Shown: piece by piece, positions 1 through 6,158 of the stretch
Position numbering within the stretch: position 1 is the first letter of the stretch
Layout of the letters: the number at the start of each line of letters is the position of its first letter
Assembly (NCBI GenBank): GCA_963592435.1
Contig: CAVAWT010000041.1
Span: 1 to 11,341 of the forward strand
DNA: 11,341 nt
Direction: 5' to 3'
Source of the DNA: Phoenicibacter sp963592435
GTDB lineage: Bacteria; Actinomycetota; Coriobacteriia; Coriobacteriales; Eggerthellaceae
Notes under the pieces: generated by a model
Seen by the model: only the letters and a program-made list of their open reading frames with translations
Database searches by the model: none
Told to the model about the DNA's origin: nothing
Program-made: the position numbers and the translations under genes

Positions 1-60
1 GCCATGAATGAAAACAACCTCTATACTGGTAAAAGATTCATGGCAGCCATCGTAACTGCG

Positions 61-642
61 CTAATAATCCAGCAACCTGCCATAGTCATTCCACTCGCCA
101 TACATGTTGCCTGCCTTAGTTTCTTTAATGAGGCGAGAAAGCATGCGCTCGTATGCTGCTTTGTCCCTGTTTTTGTAAAACGCGATGTTGTAGGCCTTAA
201 TTCGCTGATATAGTGGCGGCAACTTCTTAAACTTGGAGTAGACACGTGCCTGCTTAAGAGCAGTTTCAATTTCTGGATCAATCACAAAACCTTTCAAACT
301 CATGTCAGGAAGGACTGCTCTGCCTAAATCTGTCATTAAACCGAGCTTTTCAAGTCGCCTAACTCGTTCCTTGTTAAGTTCCGTCCACCTGCTTCCCTTA
401 CGCCTAGGTGAAAATCTTTGAAGGGACCTTCCATCAATTTTCTTGAAAGTTGAGTCAATCCAGCCAAAACACAGAGCTTCTTCAACTGCATCGAGGTAAT
501 AAAGTTGATCGTCACCCTTAGGTTTCCCTCTTTTGCCTTCAACCCAACACTCATTTTCAGAATCTGCATGCTCCGCCAGCCACTCACGGAACTCATGCCT
601 GTTTGAAACTTCGAGTATGTTTTCAGGGTTTTGGAGGGACAT
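61..642 (-). CDS. YdeI/OmpD-associated (OmdA) family protein
   Basis: This 193-aa soluble protein matches the YdeI/OmpD-associated family. Visible family signatures are EALCFGWIDS at residues 55-64, and QRFSPRRKGSRW at 75-86 followed by a basic helix (about 88-102) ending in a GLM motif. The length is normal for the family (about 190-200 aa), so the gene looks intact. The biochemical role is unknown. The family name derives from proposed links to bacteriocin or peptide protection, which I cannot verify here; there is no signal peptide or membrane segment, so it should be cytoplasmic. The start at 642 has no ribosome binding site. A TATAAA at 654-659 could give a very short leader, but its -35 is poor. 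It lies 35 bases after the hicB stop, so it may instead be read through from hicAB. Family call is fairly sure, function is not. Confidence 0.85.
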   Translation of the reverse strand: MSLQNPENILEVSNRHEFREWLAEHADSENECWVEGKRGKPKGDDQLYYLDAVEEALCFGWIDSTFKKIDGRSLQRFSPRRKGSRWTELNKERVRRLEKLGLMTDLGRAVLPDMSLKGFVIDPEIETALKQARVYSKFKKLPPLYQRIKAYNIAFYKNRDKAAYERMLSRLIKETKAGNMYGEWNDYGRLLDY

Positions 643-677
643 GGGGCACGCAATTTATAATACAAGACAAAACAGGC

Positions 678-1121
678 CTAAACAGACGTTAATGCTGGTC
701 TGCCTGCCACTCGCGCTGTGGACGCATAATCGTCTATACTGTCGACCGTGACAAGTGTTTCTCCAACATTTCTCTTGGCTTTAAGTTTCCCTGCAGTTAT
801 CAACTGCGACACCCTACTTGGAGTTACATTCAAAATTCTTGAAGCCTCAGACGCTGTAACCGACGGTTCTTTTAAAGTGTATTCATTAGGCGTGACTGCC
901 ACATAGACAACCTCACCATCACAAGCCGTTACTTTGGTTGGTTCAGGCACATCCATTCCGCATTCAAGCATTGAAGCAATGTGCGTTTCAAGCCCATCAG
1001 ATATGCTTTCGATCGTTCCATTAAACGTGTTGCCCTGCCCGAAGCACCCTTCTAAGTCGGGCACTTCAGCCCAGTATTGCCCTTTATCGTCTTTTCTTAT
1101 CACTGTTCCAAATGTGTACAT
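678..1121 (-). CDS. hicB: HicB family antitoxin with C-terminal DNA-binding domain
   Basis: This 147-aa protein is the antitoxin partner of the HicA gene just upstream. Residues 2-63 show the partial RNase H-like HicB fold: a beta-rich start, then YWAEVPDLEGCFGQGNTF (17-34), an alpha helix, and a closing GMDVPEPTK. Residues 88-135 form a MerR/excisionase-like helix-turn-helix (TASEASRILNVTPSRVSQL at 89-107), expected to bind the operon operator for autorepression. I chose the start at 1121 because AGGAGA lies 7 bases upstream. A longer frame from 1166 would add 15 residues, overlap hicA and lacks such a site. By family knowledge it binds and blocks HicA and represses its own operon with HicA as co-repressor. 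The hicA stop is 35 bases upstream, so the two are co-transcribed. Confidence 0.9.
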   Translation of the reverse strand: MYTFGTVIRKDDKGQYWAEVPDLEGCFGQGNTFNGTIESISDGLETHIASMLECGMDVPEPTKVTACDGEVVYVAVTPNEYTLKEPSVTASEASRILNVTPSRVSQLITAGKLKAKRNVGETLVTVDSIDDYASTARVAGRPALTSV

Positions 1122-1128
1122 TACGCTA

Positions 1129-1134
1129 TCTCCT
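1129..1134 (-). promoter_or_regulatory. Ribosome binding site of hicB
   Basis: AGGAGA on the minus strand sits 7 bases before the ATG at 1121, inside the 35-base hicA-hicB gap. It decides the hicB start in favour of 1121 over the upstream in-frame ATG at 1166. Confidence 0.8.
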
Positions 1135-1156
1135 ATTATGTTCGTTTGCAAAAAGG

Positions 1157-1351
1157 TTACTTCCACCCCGCCATTTTAGCGATCTTGTTATAAATCGGCT
1201 TGGACATCTCTTTCTTTCCTGTGTCTATTGTTATTAGACAAGGTTCATCATCTTTTCGAAAATTAACATGGTCACCTTTCCCCTGTCGCTCATTCCAACC
1301 ATCCTGCCTTAACTGCTGCATAACTTTCTTTGTTTCTCTATTTTCTGACAT
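1157..1351 (-). CDS. hicA: HicA family toxin (mRNA interferase)
   Basis: This 64-aa basic protein fits HicA toxins, which are small dsRNA-binding-like folds that cleave mRNA with one conserved histidine. The order is an N-terminal helix (residues 5-16), DGWN, then GKGDHVNF with the presumed catalytic His28, a strand carrying LITIDTG, and a C-terminal helix NKIAKMAGW. The residue before the catalytic histidine is Asp (GDH), where many HicA proteins have Ser (GSH). Length is standard. AAAGG lies 6 bases upstream of the ATG. It is the first gene of hicAB, downstream of a consensus promoter, and hicB follows 35 bases later. The toxin-first order is the usual one for hicAB. It looks intact and should be toxic unless HicB is present. 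Confidence 0.9.
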   Translation of the reverse strand: MSENRETKKVMQQLRQDGWNERQGKGDHVNFRKDDEPCLITIDTGKKEMSKPIYNKIAKMAGWK

Positions 1352-1371
1352 TCAATACCTTTCCCTCACAA

Positions 1372-1388
1372 TTTATAGAAATTATAAA
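1372..1388. promoter_or_regulatory. Inverted repeat over the hicA -10 box, candidate HicB operator
   Basis: TTTATA and TATAAA form a perfect 6-bp inverted repeat with a 5-base spacer that covers the -10 hexamer (1381-1386) and the expected transcription start of hicAB. HicB proteins with a DNA-binding domain repress their own promoter, so this is a plausible operator. The low sequence complexity means it could be chance. Confidence 0.4.
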
Positions 1389-1409
1389 CTATTTAGGATT
1401 ATCTGTCAA
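1381..1409 (-). promoter_or_regulatory. hicAB promoter, perfect -35/-10
   Basis: On the minus strand TTGACA (1404-1409) and TATAAT (1381-1386) are separated by exactly 17 bases, which is the full vegetative sigma-factor consensus. Transcription should begin near 1374, giving a leader of about 23 bases that contains the hicA ribosome binding site. A promoter this strong is expected for an operon held down by autorepression. Confidence 0.85.
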
Positions 1410-1424
1410 GAAAAATTCTAAAGT

Positions 1425-1434
1425 ATTTATAAAT
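1425..1434. repeat. 10-bp palindrome upstream of the hicAB -35
   Basis: ATTTATAAAT is a perfect 10-bp palindrome, 15 bases upstream of the -35 box. It repeats the TTTATA/TATAAA half sites found over the -10 box, so the two may be a pair of binding sites bracketing the promoter. Its AT-only composition limits confidence. Confidence 0.35.
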
Positions 1435-1514
1435 TATCTCCAGGAGTGATTCCACACATATCAAGAAAAACGAGTCCTAACTTCTAATAAAGACACAGTC
1501 GAGGAATTGAAAAC

Positions 1515-1853
1515 TTACTCAAACATCTCAGCAAAATTGAGATCGTAGAGCCACTGCTTGTACCAGTTTAAAATTGTTTCGTCGTTGAAATATGGCGTCT
1601 TCTTTTGTAAGTAATCATCAAAATAATGGCGTTCTTGGTCGAGTTCCCAAAGCATCCCATCGCTCATATCCCTATGCGAGCGAATTGCATCGTCTAACTG
1701 GGAATAGACCTGATAATTCTTTTCAAAACCTGGCGTTCCTTTGCTTTCAATAACGCGTTTAGCAACAAGGGCAATAACCATCAAACACATGTAAATGTTG
1801 TTTTTATTAAAAACCGCGCCTCGTTGTTCCGCCATGTTGCTTAGATTATTCAT
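1515..1853 (-). CDS. Hypothetical protein, 112 aa
   Basis: I do not recognise this family. The protein starts with a short polar stretch, then a hydrophobic helix (YMCLMVIALVAKRVI, residues 21-35) that is too short and too charged at its end to be a sure membrane segment. An acidic, aromatic-rich remainder follows, with helices around 46-60 and 66-84 and ending WLYDLNFAEMFE. It is predicted mostly alpha-helical. The start at 1853 has no ribosome binding site, but an extended -10 box ends 6 bases upstream, which fits a leaderless transcript. Met7 is an alternative start. The existence of its own promoter supports a real gene; no homology argument is available. It lies between the cysteine-rich gene and hicAB, all on one strand. 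Confidence 0.6.
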   Translation of the reverse strand: MNNLSNMAEQRGAVFNKNNIYMCLMVIALVAKRVIESKGTPGFEKNYQVYSQLDDAIRSHRDMSDGMLWELDQERHYFDDYLQKKTPYFNDETILNWYKQWLYDLNFAEMFE

Positions 1854-1859
1854 GGGTAA

Positions 1860-1888
1860 ATTGTAACACGTTATTGTTGTCCAGTTAA
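1860..1888 (-). promoter_or_regulatory. Extended -10 promoter for the 112-aa gene (leaderless)
   Basis: On the minus strand TGT plus TACAAT (1860-1868) forms an extended -10, with TTAACT at 1883-1888 as a weak -35 at 17-base spacing. Only 6 bases separate the -10 from the ATG at 1853, so transcription should start at or next to the start codon. Confidence 0.6.
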
Positions 1889-1892
1889 CTGG
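1881..1892. promoter_or_regulatory. 12-bp perfect palindrome over the -35, candidate operator
   Basis: CCAGTTAACTGG is a perfect 12-bp palindrome that contains the -35 hexamer of the 112-aa gene's promoter. That position would let a dimeric regulator block RNA polymerase. No regulator can be named. It might instead act as a small hairpin ending the upstream cysteine-rich gene, but there is no T run on the minus strand after it. Confidence 0.4.
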
Positions 1893-1927
1893 GCATCTTC
1901 AGCCGAGGCTTAGATAATTCTTTTGAC

Positions 1928-2833
1928 TCAGCACCAAATAATTGGATTCTGTACCTCAATTGATGCCACCAAAAGTCTTCGCAGTGCCTCTAAAGTATAT
2001 CTTTCTGTGCTGTGATAATAGAGATTTATGGCAGGTTCTGTCCAGAATTCATAGCGCTTGCATTTATTATCATCATAATCCACACACAAGAGATGCTGAA
2101 GTTCAAACCCCTCATCTTTATCAAGAAACTCGATTATCGCCTTGCCATCTTTCAGTGAATAAAAAGTCTCAATAAAATGCGAAGAGGTTCTGTTTTCTGG
2201 CACGTGTTGAAAAACAACCTTATCCTGAACCAAATCGATATGGTAGCCACCACAATATAGCAACCAAGATGAATGAACCTGATCGCACCATTCTACATCA
2301 ATTGCCTCTGGGTCGACCTCGCCTTCAACATGCAATTTCTCATTAGGAGGGTCTGAATAATCAGGCATTAAATTCTGTAGCTTTTTCCTTTTAAGCACCC
2401 AGCCATCTAAATTTTTGAATCTTTCAATTAAATCGTCGAGTTCCTTCAAAGTAGGTTCCGCCAGTTCAACTGGGTAATGACCACCATTCCCCTTAGGCAA
2501 CATATTTGTTAACAAAGGGTACTTTTCTTCACCACCAGAATTATCCACGAGGGCCCTAAAACAGGCTGTACCGCATATATTTCCGACCCTCTCAGTGCAA
2601 ACTTTACCCCATTCATGCACACACGGTTTATCAAGCCATTCACGAAAAGAATGAATTAAATCATTATACTTATCATAATATTCATCAAGCCCCAACTCTT
2701 CACTTGCTTTGTCCAAGGTTTTTGAAAATAGATAACCTTCCTCATCAATATATAAATCTTCGTAAGGGATAGGTCCAGGATTCAGCTTCTTTTCTTCAAA
2801 GCATCTGCATCTAACGTGTGCGTCAAGACCCAT
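1928..2833 (-). CDS. Cysteine-rich hypothetical protein, 301 aa
   Basis: I cannot name a family. The protein opens MGLDAHVRCRCFEE, a Cys-x-Cys start that I associate with uncharacterised bacterial proteins. It has 11 cysteines: C9, C11, C71, C79, C87, C91, C183, C194, C250, C258 and the C-terminal residue C301. The cluster CVHEWGKVCTERVGNICGTAC (C71, C79, C87, C91 with nearby H73) could bind a metal. There is no signal peptide or membrane span, so it is probably cytoplasmic. The start at 2833 is chosen because GGAGGAGG lies just upstream; a frame from 2854 would swallow that site. It follows the GIY-YIG nuclease gene by 42 bases on the same strand and is probably co-transcribed with it. Confidence 0.75.
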   Translation of the reverse strand: MGLDAHVRCRCFEEKKLNPGPIPYEDLYIDEEGYLFSKTLDKASEELGLDEYYDKYNDLIHSFREWLDKPCVHEWGKVCTERVGNICGTACFRALVDNSGGEEKYPLLTNMLPKGNGGHYPVELAEPTLKELDDLIERFKNLDGWVLKRKKLQNLMPDYSDPPNEKLHVEGEVDPEAIDVEWCDQVHSSWLLYCGGYHIDLVQDKVVFQHVPENRTSSHFIETFYSLKDGKAIIEFLDKDEGFELQHLLCVDYDDNKCKRYEFWTEPAINLYYHSTERYTLEALRRLLVASIEVQNPIIWC

Positions 2834-2837
2834 GCTA

Positions 2838-2845
2838 CCTCCTCC
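2838..2845 (-). promoter_or_regulatory. Strong ribosome binding site of the cysteine-rich gene
   Basis: GGAGGAGG on the minus strand ends 4 bases before the ATG at 2833; its upstream GGAGG has the ideal 7-base spacing. This fixes the start and rules out the upstream ATG at 2854. Confidence 0.75.
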
Positions 2846-2875
2846 AGTAATCAATTCAACATTTTTACGCTATAG

Positions 2876-3724
2876 TTACACTAAAAAATTCTTCAAGGGG
2901 GTTATACCGTCGCTTTCAAGCACCCAATCTACTTTTCCGTTGCTTGAGTTTCCAATGACAAACGAAGATGCAGCAGAAGCTGAGCAGAAATCAACATCAC
3001 AACCAAGAGTTTCAATCGAAGTGGCGTTATTAAATAATTCTTTTCTCCTCCTAAAAGCATCACCTGTTACAGAATCGGCCGTATGACGCATGTCAATTTC
3101 ACTACCGTCAAGGACAATAAATTTACCATCATCGGGCGCATACCTTAAGCGTGCATTAAGTCCGTTTCTCTTAATTTTGAAAATGCGTTCATGAGCGGAA
3201 CCAGAACAAGAAATTACATTCTGATATATGTTAATGTCACAAGTTTGCAGAAGAAAATCGATCTCGTCCTTATAATCTGAAATTTTAATTTTGTCTAAAG
3301 AATTGGTGATTGAATGGTTGTCCTGTGAATTATCGCAAACAAAACTCTTGTTCTTCTTTAAAAGGTTGATATACGTTTGTTCAAGCCCATTAAAAACATT
3401 TCCACTAACTGGGGTTGCAAAGTTTAGTGTTAATAAGAAACAGTATTTGAACCAATTTTTAGAGCTTTTGTGACAGTGAGTGACGATGCGTTCAATCCCA
3501 ACTTGGGTCTGCCCAATATAAATTTTCTCGATTCTATTTCCATTAAATCTCAACAAAAAATAAATTCCTTGTTGGCCTATATTGTCCTGCTTCTTTATTT
3601 CTGGAAGGTCATCTCTGTTGAAATAGAATGCCCTAAAAAATCCTTTATTTGATGTTACTATCTTGGAACCCTCAAATGTTCCATCGATTAGTTCTACAGT
3701 ATACGAGCGTCGCTGACTACACAT
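2876..3724 (-). CDS. GIY-YIG nuclease family protein with C-terminal DUF4357
   Basis: This 282-aa protein has two domains. Residues 51-125 are a GIY-YIG nuclease: GIY at 53-55, YIG at 69-71 followed by QT, Arg79 and His83/His85 in the next helix, and Glu115 in GLEQTYI as the likely metal-binding acid. All expected catalytic positions are present. Residues about 188-282 match DUF4357: GLNARLRY, then FIVLDGSEI, an FRRRKEL helix, FCSASAASSFVIG and a tail with NGKVDWV. The roughly 50-residue N-terminal part is unassigned. Proteins of this arrangement are annotated only as GIY-YIG nucleases; involvement in phage or plasmid restriction is conjecture. The start at 3724 has AAGGAG 5 bases upstream. 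A TATAAT lies at 3764-3769. The cysteine-rich gene follows at 42 bases. Confidence 0.85.
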   Translation of the reverse strand: MCSQRRSYTVELIDGTFEGSKIVTSNKGFFRAFYFNRDDLPEIKKQDNIGQQGIYFLLRFNGNRIEKIYIGQTQVGIERIVTHCHKSSKNWFKYCFLLTLNFATPVSGNVFNGLEQTYINLLKKNKSFVCDNSQDNHSITNSLDKIKISDYKDEIDFLLQTCDINIYQNVISCSGSAHERIFKIKRNGLNARLRYAPDDGKFIVLDGSEIDMRHTADSVTGDAFRRRKELFNNATSIETLGCDVDFCSASAASSFVIGNSSNGKVDWVLESDGITPLKNFLV

Positions 3725-3763
3725 TAGTGCTCCTTAAAAAAATTATTAGTAATCATGTGAAAA

Positions 3764-3769
3764 ATTATA
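3764..3769 (-). promoter_or_regulatory. -10 box for the GIY-YIG gene
   Basis: A perfect TATAAT on the minus strand lies 39 bases before the start at 3724. No good -35 is visible at 16-18 bases, so the promoter may be weak or need an activator. It sits about 25 bases from the opposing promoter for the plus-strand transporter, so the two probably compete. Confidence 0.45.
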
Positions 3770-3794
3770 AACCAACTTCAACACCGCACCTTCC

Positions 3795-3803
3795 TGTTAC
3801 AAT
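3795..3803 (+). promoter_or_regulatory. Extended -10 promoter for the BASS transporter
   Basis: TGT plus TACAAT is an extended -10 identical to that of the 112-aa gene. Transcription would begin near 3810, leaving an untranslated leader of about 55 bases before the ATG at 3866. No convincing -35 is present, which extended -10 promoters can do without. Confidence 0.45.
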
Positions 3804-3865
3804 TATGAAATAAGTAAACATTGCCCACAAGAAAGAGAATTTGAGTACACGAAAACAAACCTAAC

Positions 3866-4801
3866 ATGCAAACATTAGAAAAATTCAGTTCATTTTTTGG
3901 AAAGTTTATGGCGCTTATTGTGCTTGGAGTTGCGGCGTTGGCGTTGTTTGTGCCAAGCAGTTGCCTGTGGATTCAGACAAGCTGGGTGAATTATTTGCTG
4001 ATGATTGTTATGTTTGGCATGGGATTGACGCTGAAATTGGAGGACTTCAAGCTAATTTTCACGCGGCCTAAAGACATTATAATTGGATGCGTTGCACAGT
4101 TTACAATTATGCCAACGTTAGCTTTCTTACTTGGCAAACTTTTTGGTTTGGACGCTGCCTTACTTGCAGGCGTTATTCTTGTTGGAACTTGCCCAGGTGG
4201 AACGTCCAGCAATGTTATCACCTACCTCTCAAAAGGCGATGTCGCTCTGTCCGTAGGAATGACCAGCGTGAACACACTGCTTGCTCCCCTGCTTACCCCA
4301 GCAATAACATATCTGTTGCTTCGCACCACAGTTACCGTTGACGCAATGGCAATGTTTATTTCAATTATTCAGGTGGTAATTGTCCCAATTGTTCTTGGAT
4401 TCATAATCAACAAATTTCTCGCAGAAAAAACGGAAAAACTTGTCACGGTTTTGCCTTCTGTTTCTGTGACTGCAATTTGTTTAATTGTTGCTGCAGTTGT
4501 GTCTCACAACTCTGAAAAGATATTCTCAACTGGTCTTGTTGTTTTCGTCGTCGTCATTCTTCATAATTTGTTAGGTTATGCATGCGCCTTTGGAGTGGGT
4601 AAGTTGTTACACATGGGTGTTCCAAAAACTAAGGCGCTTTCAATTGAAGTTGGCATGCAGAATTCTGGCCTTGCCACTTCCCTTGCGACAACCGCTTTCC
4701 CCGACCTTTCAATGGCAACGGTGCCAGGCGCAATCTTTTCAGTGTGGCACAACATTTCTGGTGCCATTCTTGCAAACATCTACACGCATTGGAAAGAATA
4801 A
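3866..4801 (+). CDS. Bile acid:sodium symporter (BASS) family transporter
   Basis: This 311-aa membrane protein has about ten hydrophobic segments and the BASS family hallmarks. These are GTCPGGTSSNVITYLSKGD at residues 107-125 and EVGMQNSGLA at 261-270, the two crossing regions that hold sodium. Residues matching the sodium ligands known from the Neisseria ASBT structure are all present one position shifted: Gln78, Ser115/Asn116, Ser129, Thr133, Glu261 and Gln265. It should therefore be a working Na+-coupled importer in the inner membrane. The substrate is not predictable; bacterial relatives move pantoate or other organic anions as well as bile acids. The ATG at 3866 has no clear ribosome binding site, and the alternative Met15 would remove the start of the first segment. 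It is a single gene, divergent from the GIY-YIG nuclease and convergent with the metF operon. Confidence 0.88.
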   Translation: MQTLEKFSSFFGKFMALIVLGVAALALFVPSSCLWIQTSWVNYLLMIVMFGMGLTLKLEDFKLIFTRPKDIIIGCVAQFTIMPTLAFLLGKLFGLDAALLAGVILVGTCPGGTSSNVITYLSKGDVALSVGMTSVNTLLAPLLTPAITYLLLRTTVTVDAMAMFISIIQVVIVPIVLGFIINKFLAEKTEKLVTVLPSVSVTAICLIVAAVVSHNSEKIFSTGLVVFVVVILHNLLGYACAFGVGKLLHMGVPKTKALSIEVGMQNSGLATSLATTAFPDLSMATVPGAIFSVWHNISGAILANIYTHWKE

Positions 4802-4825
4802 GAGAGCTGAGACCTTCCCCTCTTT

Positions 4826-6151
4826 TTACTGCTCAAAGTCAACGTCTTTGCTTTCGCGGAAGAAAAGAAGAGCGATTAAGGCGATGGCAGCCATGCCACC
4901 CATGTACCAACCAAGTGCTTGAATTCCAAAGTTCATAACAAGCGCAGATGCTATTGTTGGAGCAAATGCGCCTCCAGCGATTGCCGCCAAATTGTAGCTC
5001 AAACCCGCACCAGAATAGCGGACCTTAGCTGGGAAAAGTTCAGGAAGATAGCTTCCGCATGGTCCAAAAATTGTTCCCATGCAACAAAATCCAATGCACA
5101 AAAACAGCATAACAAGAATAACGCTGTGTTGACTAAGCAACGTTGGAGCAATGAATGAAAACACCAATGTGCAGGCATTTCCTACCAAAAGTAACGGCTT
5201 TCTGCCGAAGCGATCGGCCCCCAAACAACCAACGAGCACAAAACCTGCGAAGAAAAACACAGACACCAACTGCATTCCTAAGTATTCCTGTTGAGCAAAC
5301 CCAAGCGTTTGAACGCCGTAGGAAAGCGACCAAGTGCCCAAAACATAGAAAAGCGTATATGTGATTGACATTATGGCAGTTCCAAGGACAACACGGCGCC
5401 AGTGGTGACATAAGTCGCGCAAAGGCGTTTTCGTCGTTCTGTTTTCAGCTTCCGCTTTTTGAAAAACAGGAGTTTCGCTCATACGAGCGCGAACAACAAG
5501 CCCCACAACAACAAGCAAGCAGGAAAGCAGAAATGGAATACGCCAGCCCCATGCAACCATAGCTTCTTGGCTTAACACAACGTCAAGCAAAAGGTTAATG
5601 CCATAGGCGCAGAAAAATCCGATTGGCGCCCCAAGGTTAGGAAAACTGCCGTATAGAGCGCGTTTTTCTGCTGGAGCATTTTCTGTGGCAACAAGGGCAG
5701 CACCCGACCACTCTCCAGCTAAACCAAGCCCTTGGCATGCTCGGCAAGCACACAGAAGCACCACTGAAATTGGACCCAAAACATCGTATCCTGGCAAGAG
5801 CCCAACACAGAAAGTTGAAATTCCCATTAACAATAATGCTGCAACGAGAGTCTTTTTTCTGCCTAATATGTCACCGAAATGTCCGAAGAGAAGACTGCCA
5901 AAAGGACGAGCAAGAAAACTAACTGAGAACGTTATAAAGGCCAGAAGCGTTGCCAAAAACGGGTCAGATTTTGCAACATCGGTAAAGAAAACGAAGCCGA
6001 AATAGCTTGCAGCCGCAATGGAGTAGCAATAGTTGTCGTAAAACTCAATGGCAGTGCCAATCATGGATGCAACCATAACTTCAGTGGCTGAATCACGCTT
6101 AATTTGCACTCCTTGCTTGCTGTTACAAGTTTGCTCAATGCTACTTGACAT
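4826..6151 (-). CDS. MHS family MFS transporter
   Basis: This 441-aa, 12-segment transporter belongs to the metabolite:H+ symporter branch of the major facilitator superfamily. Visible signatures are GTAIEFYDN at 32-40 in the first segment, GHFGDILGRKK at 90-100 (motif A), RACQGLGLAGEWSG at 137-150, and ELFPAKVRYSGAGLSYN at 371-387. Family members carry small carboxylates or zwitterions such as proline, betaine, shikimate or citrate; the substrate here is unknown. I set the start at 6151 because AGGAG lies 10 bases upstream and because a frame from 6220 would lie inside metH. The metH stop is only 7 bases away, and the ribosome binding site lies within the last codons of metH, so translation is probably coupled. 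That placement suggests a substrate linked to methionine or one-carbon metabolism, which is inference. Confidence 0.9.
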   Translation of the reverse strand: MSSSIEQTCNSKQGVQIKRDSATEVMVASMIGTAIEFYDNYCYSIAAASYFGFVFFTDVAKSDPFLATLLAFITFSVSFLARPFGSLLFGHFGDILGRKKTLVAALLLMGISTFCVGLLPGYDVLGPISVVLLCACRACQGLGLAGEWSGAALVATENAPAEKRALYGSFPNLGAPIGFFCAYGINLLLDVVLSQEAMVAWGWRIPFLLSCLLVVVGLVVRARMSETPVFQKAEAENRTTKTPLRDLCHHWRRVVLGTAIMSITYTLFYVLGTWSLSYGVQTLGFAQQEYLGMQLVSVFFFAGFVLVGCLGADRFGRKPLLLVGNACTLVFSFIAPTLLSQHSVILVMLFLCIGFCCMGTIFGPCGSYLPELFPAKVRYSGAGLSYNLAAIAGGAFAPTIASALVMNFGIQALGWYMGGMAAIALIALLFFRESKDVDFEQ

Positions 6152-6158
6152 ATTTGCG

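Noticed and set aside
40..50. ATGGCAGCCAT palindrome after the YdeI-family stop as a terminator
   Set aside because: Only a 5-bp stem with a one-base loop and a short T run; too weak to call.
4..213. 69-aa plus-strand frame at the left edge
   Set aside because: Mostly antisense to the intact YdeI-family gene, no ribosome binding site and no family resemblance; treated as a shadow.
1122..1166. Longer HicB start overlapping hicA
   Set aside because: The 15 extra residues are not HicB-like, and a good ribosome binding site marks the start at 1121.
4800..4827. Terminator between the BASS gene and the MHS gene
   Set aside because: A possible AAGAG/CTCTT stem has only 5 bp and a 15-base loop; the T run follows, but the hairpin is too weak.
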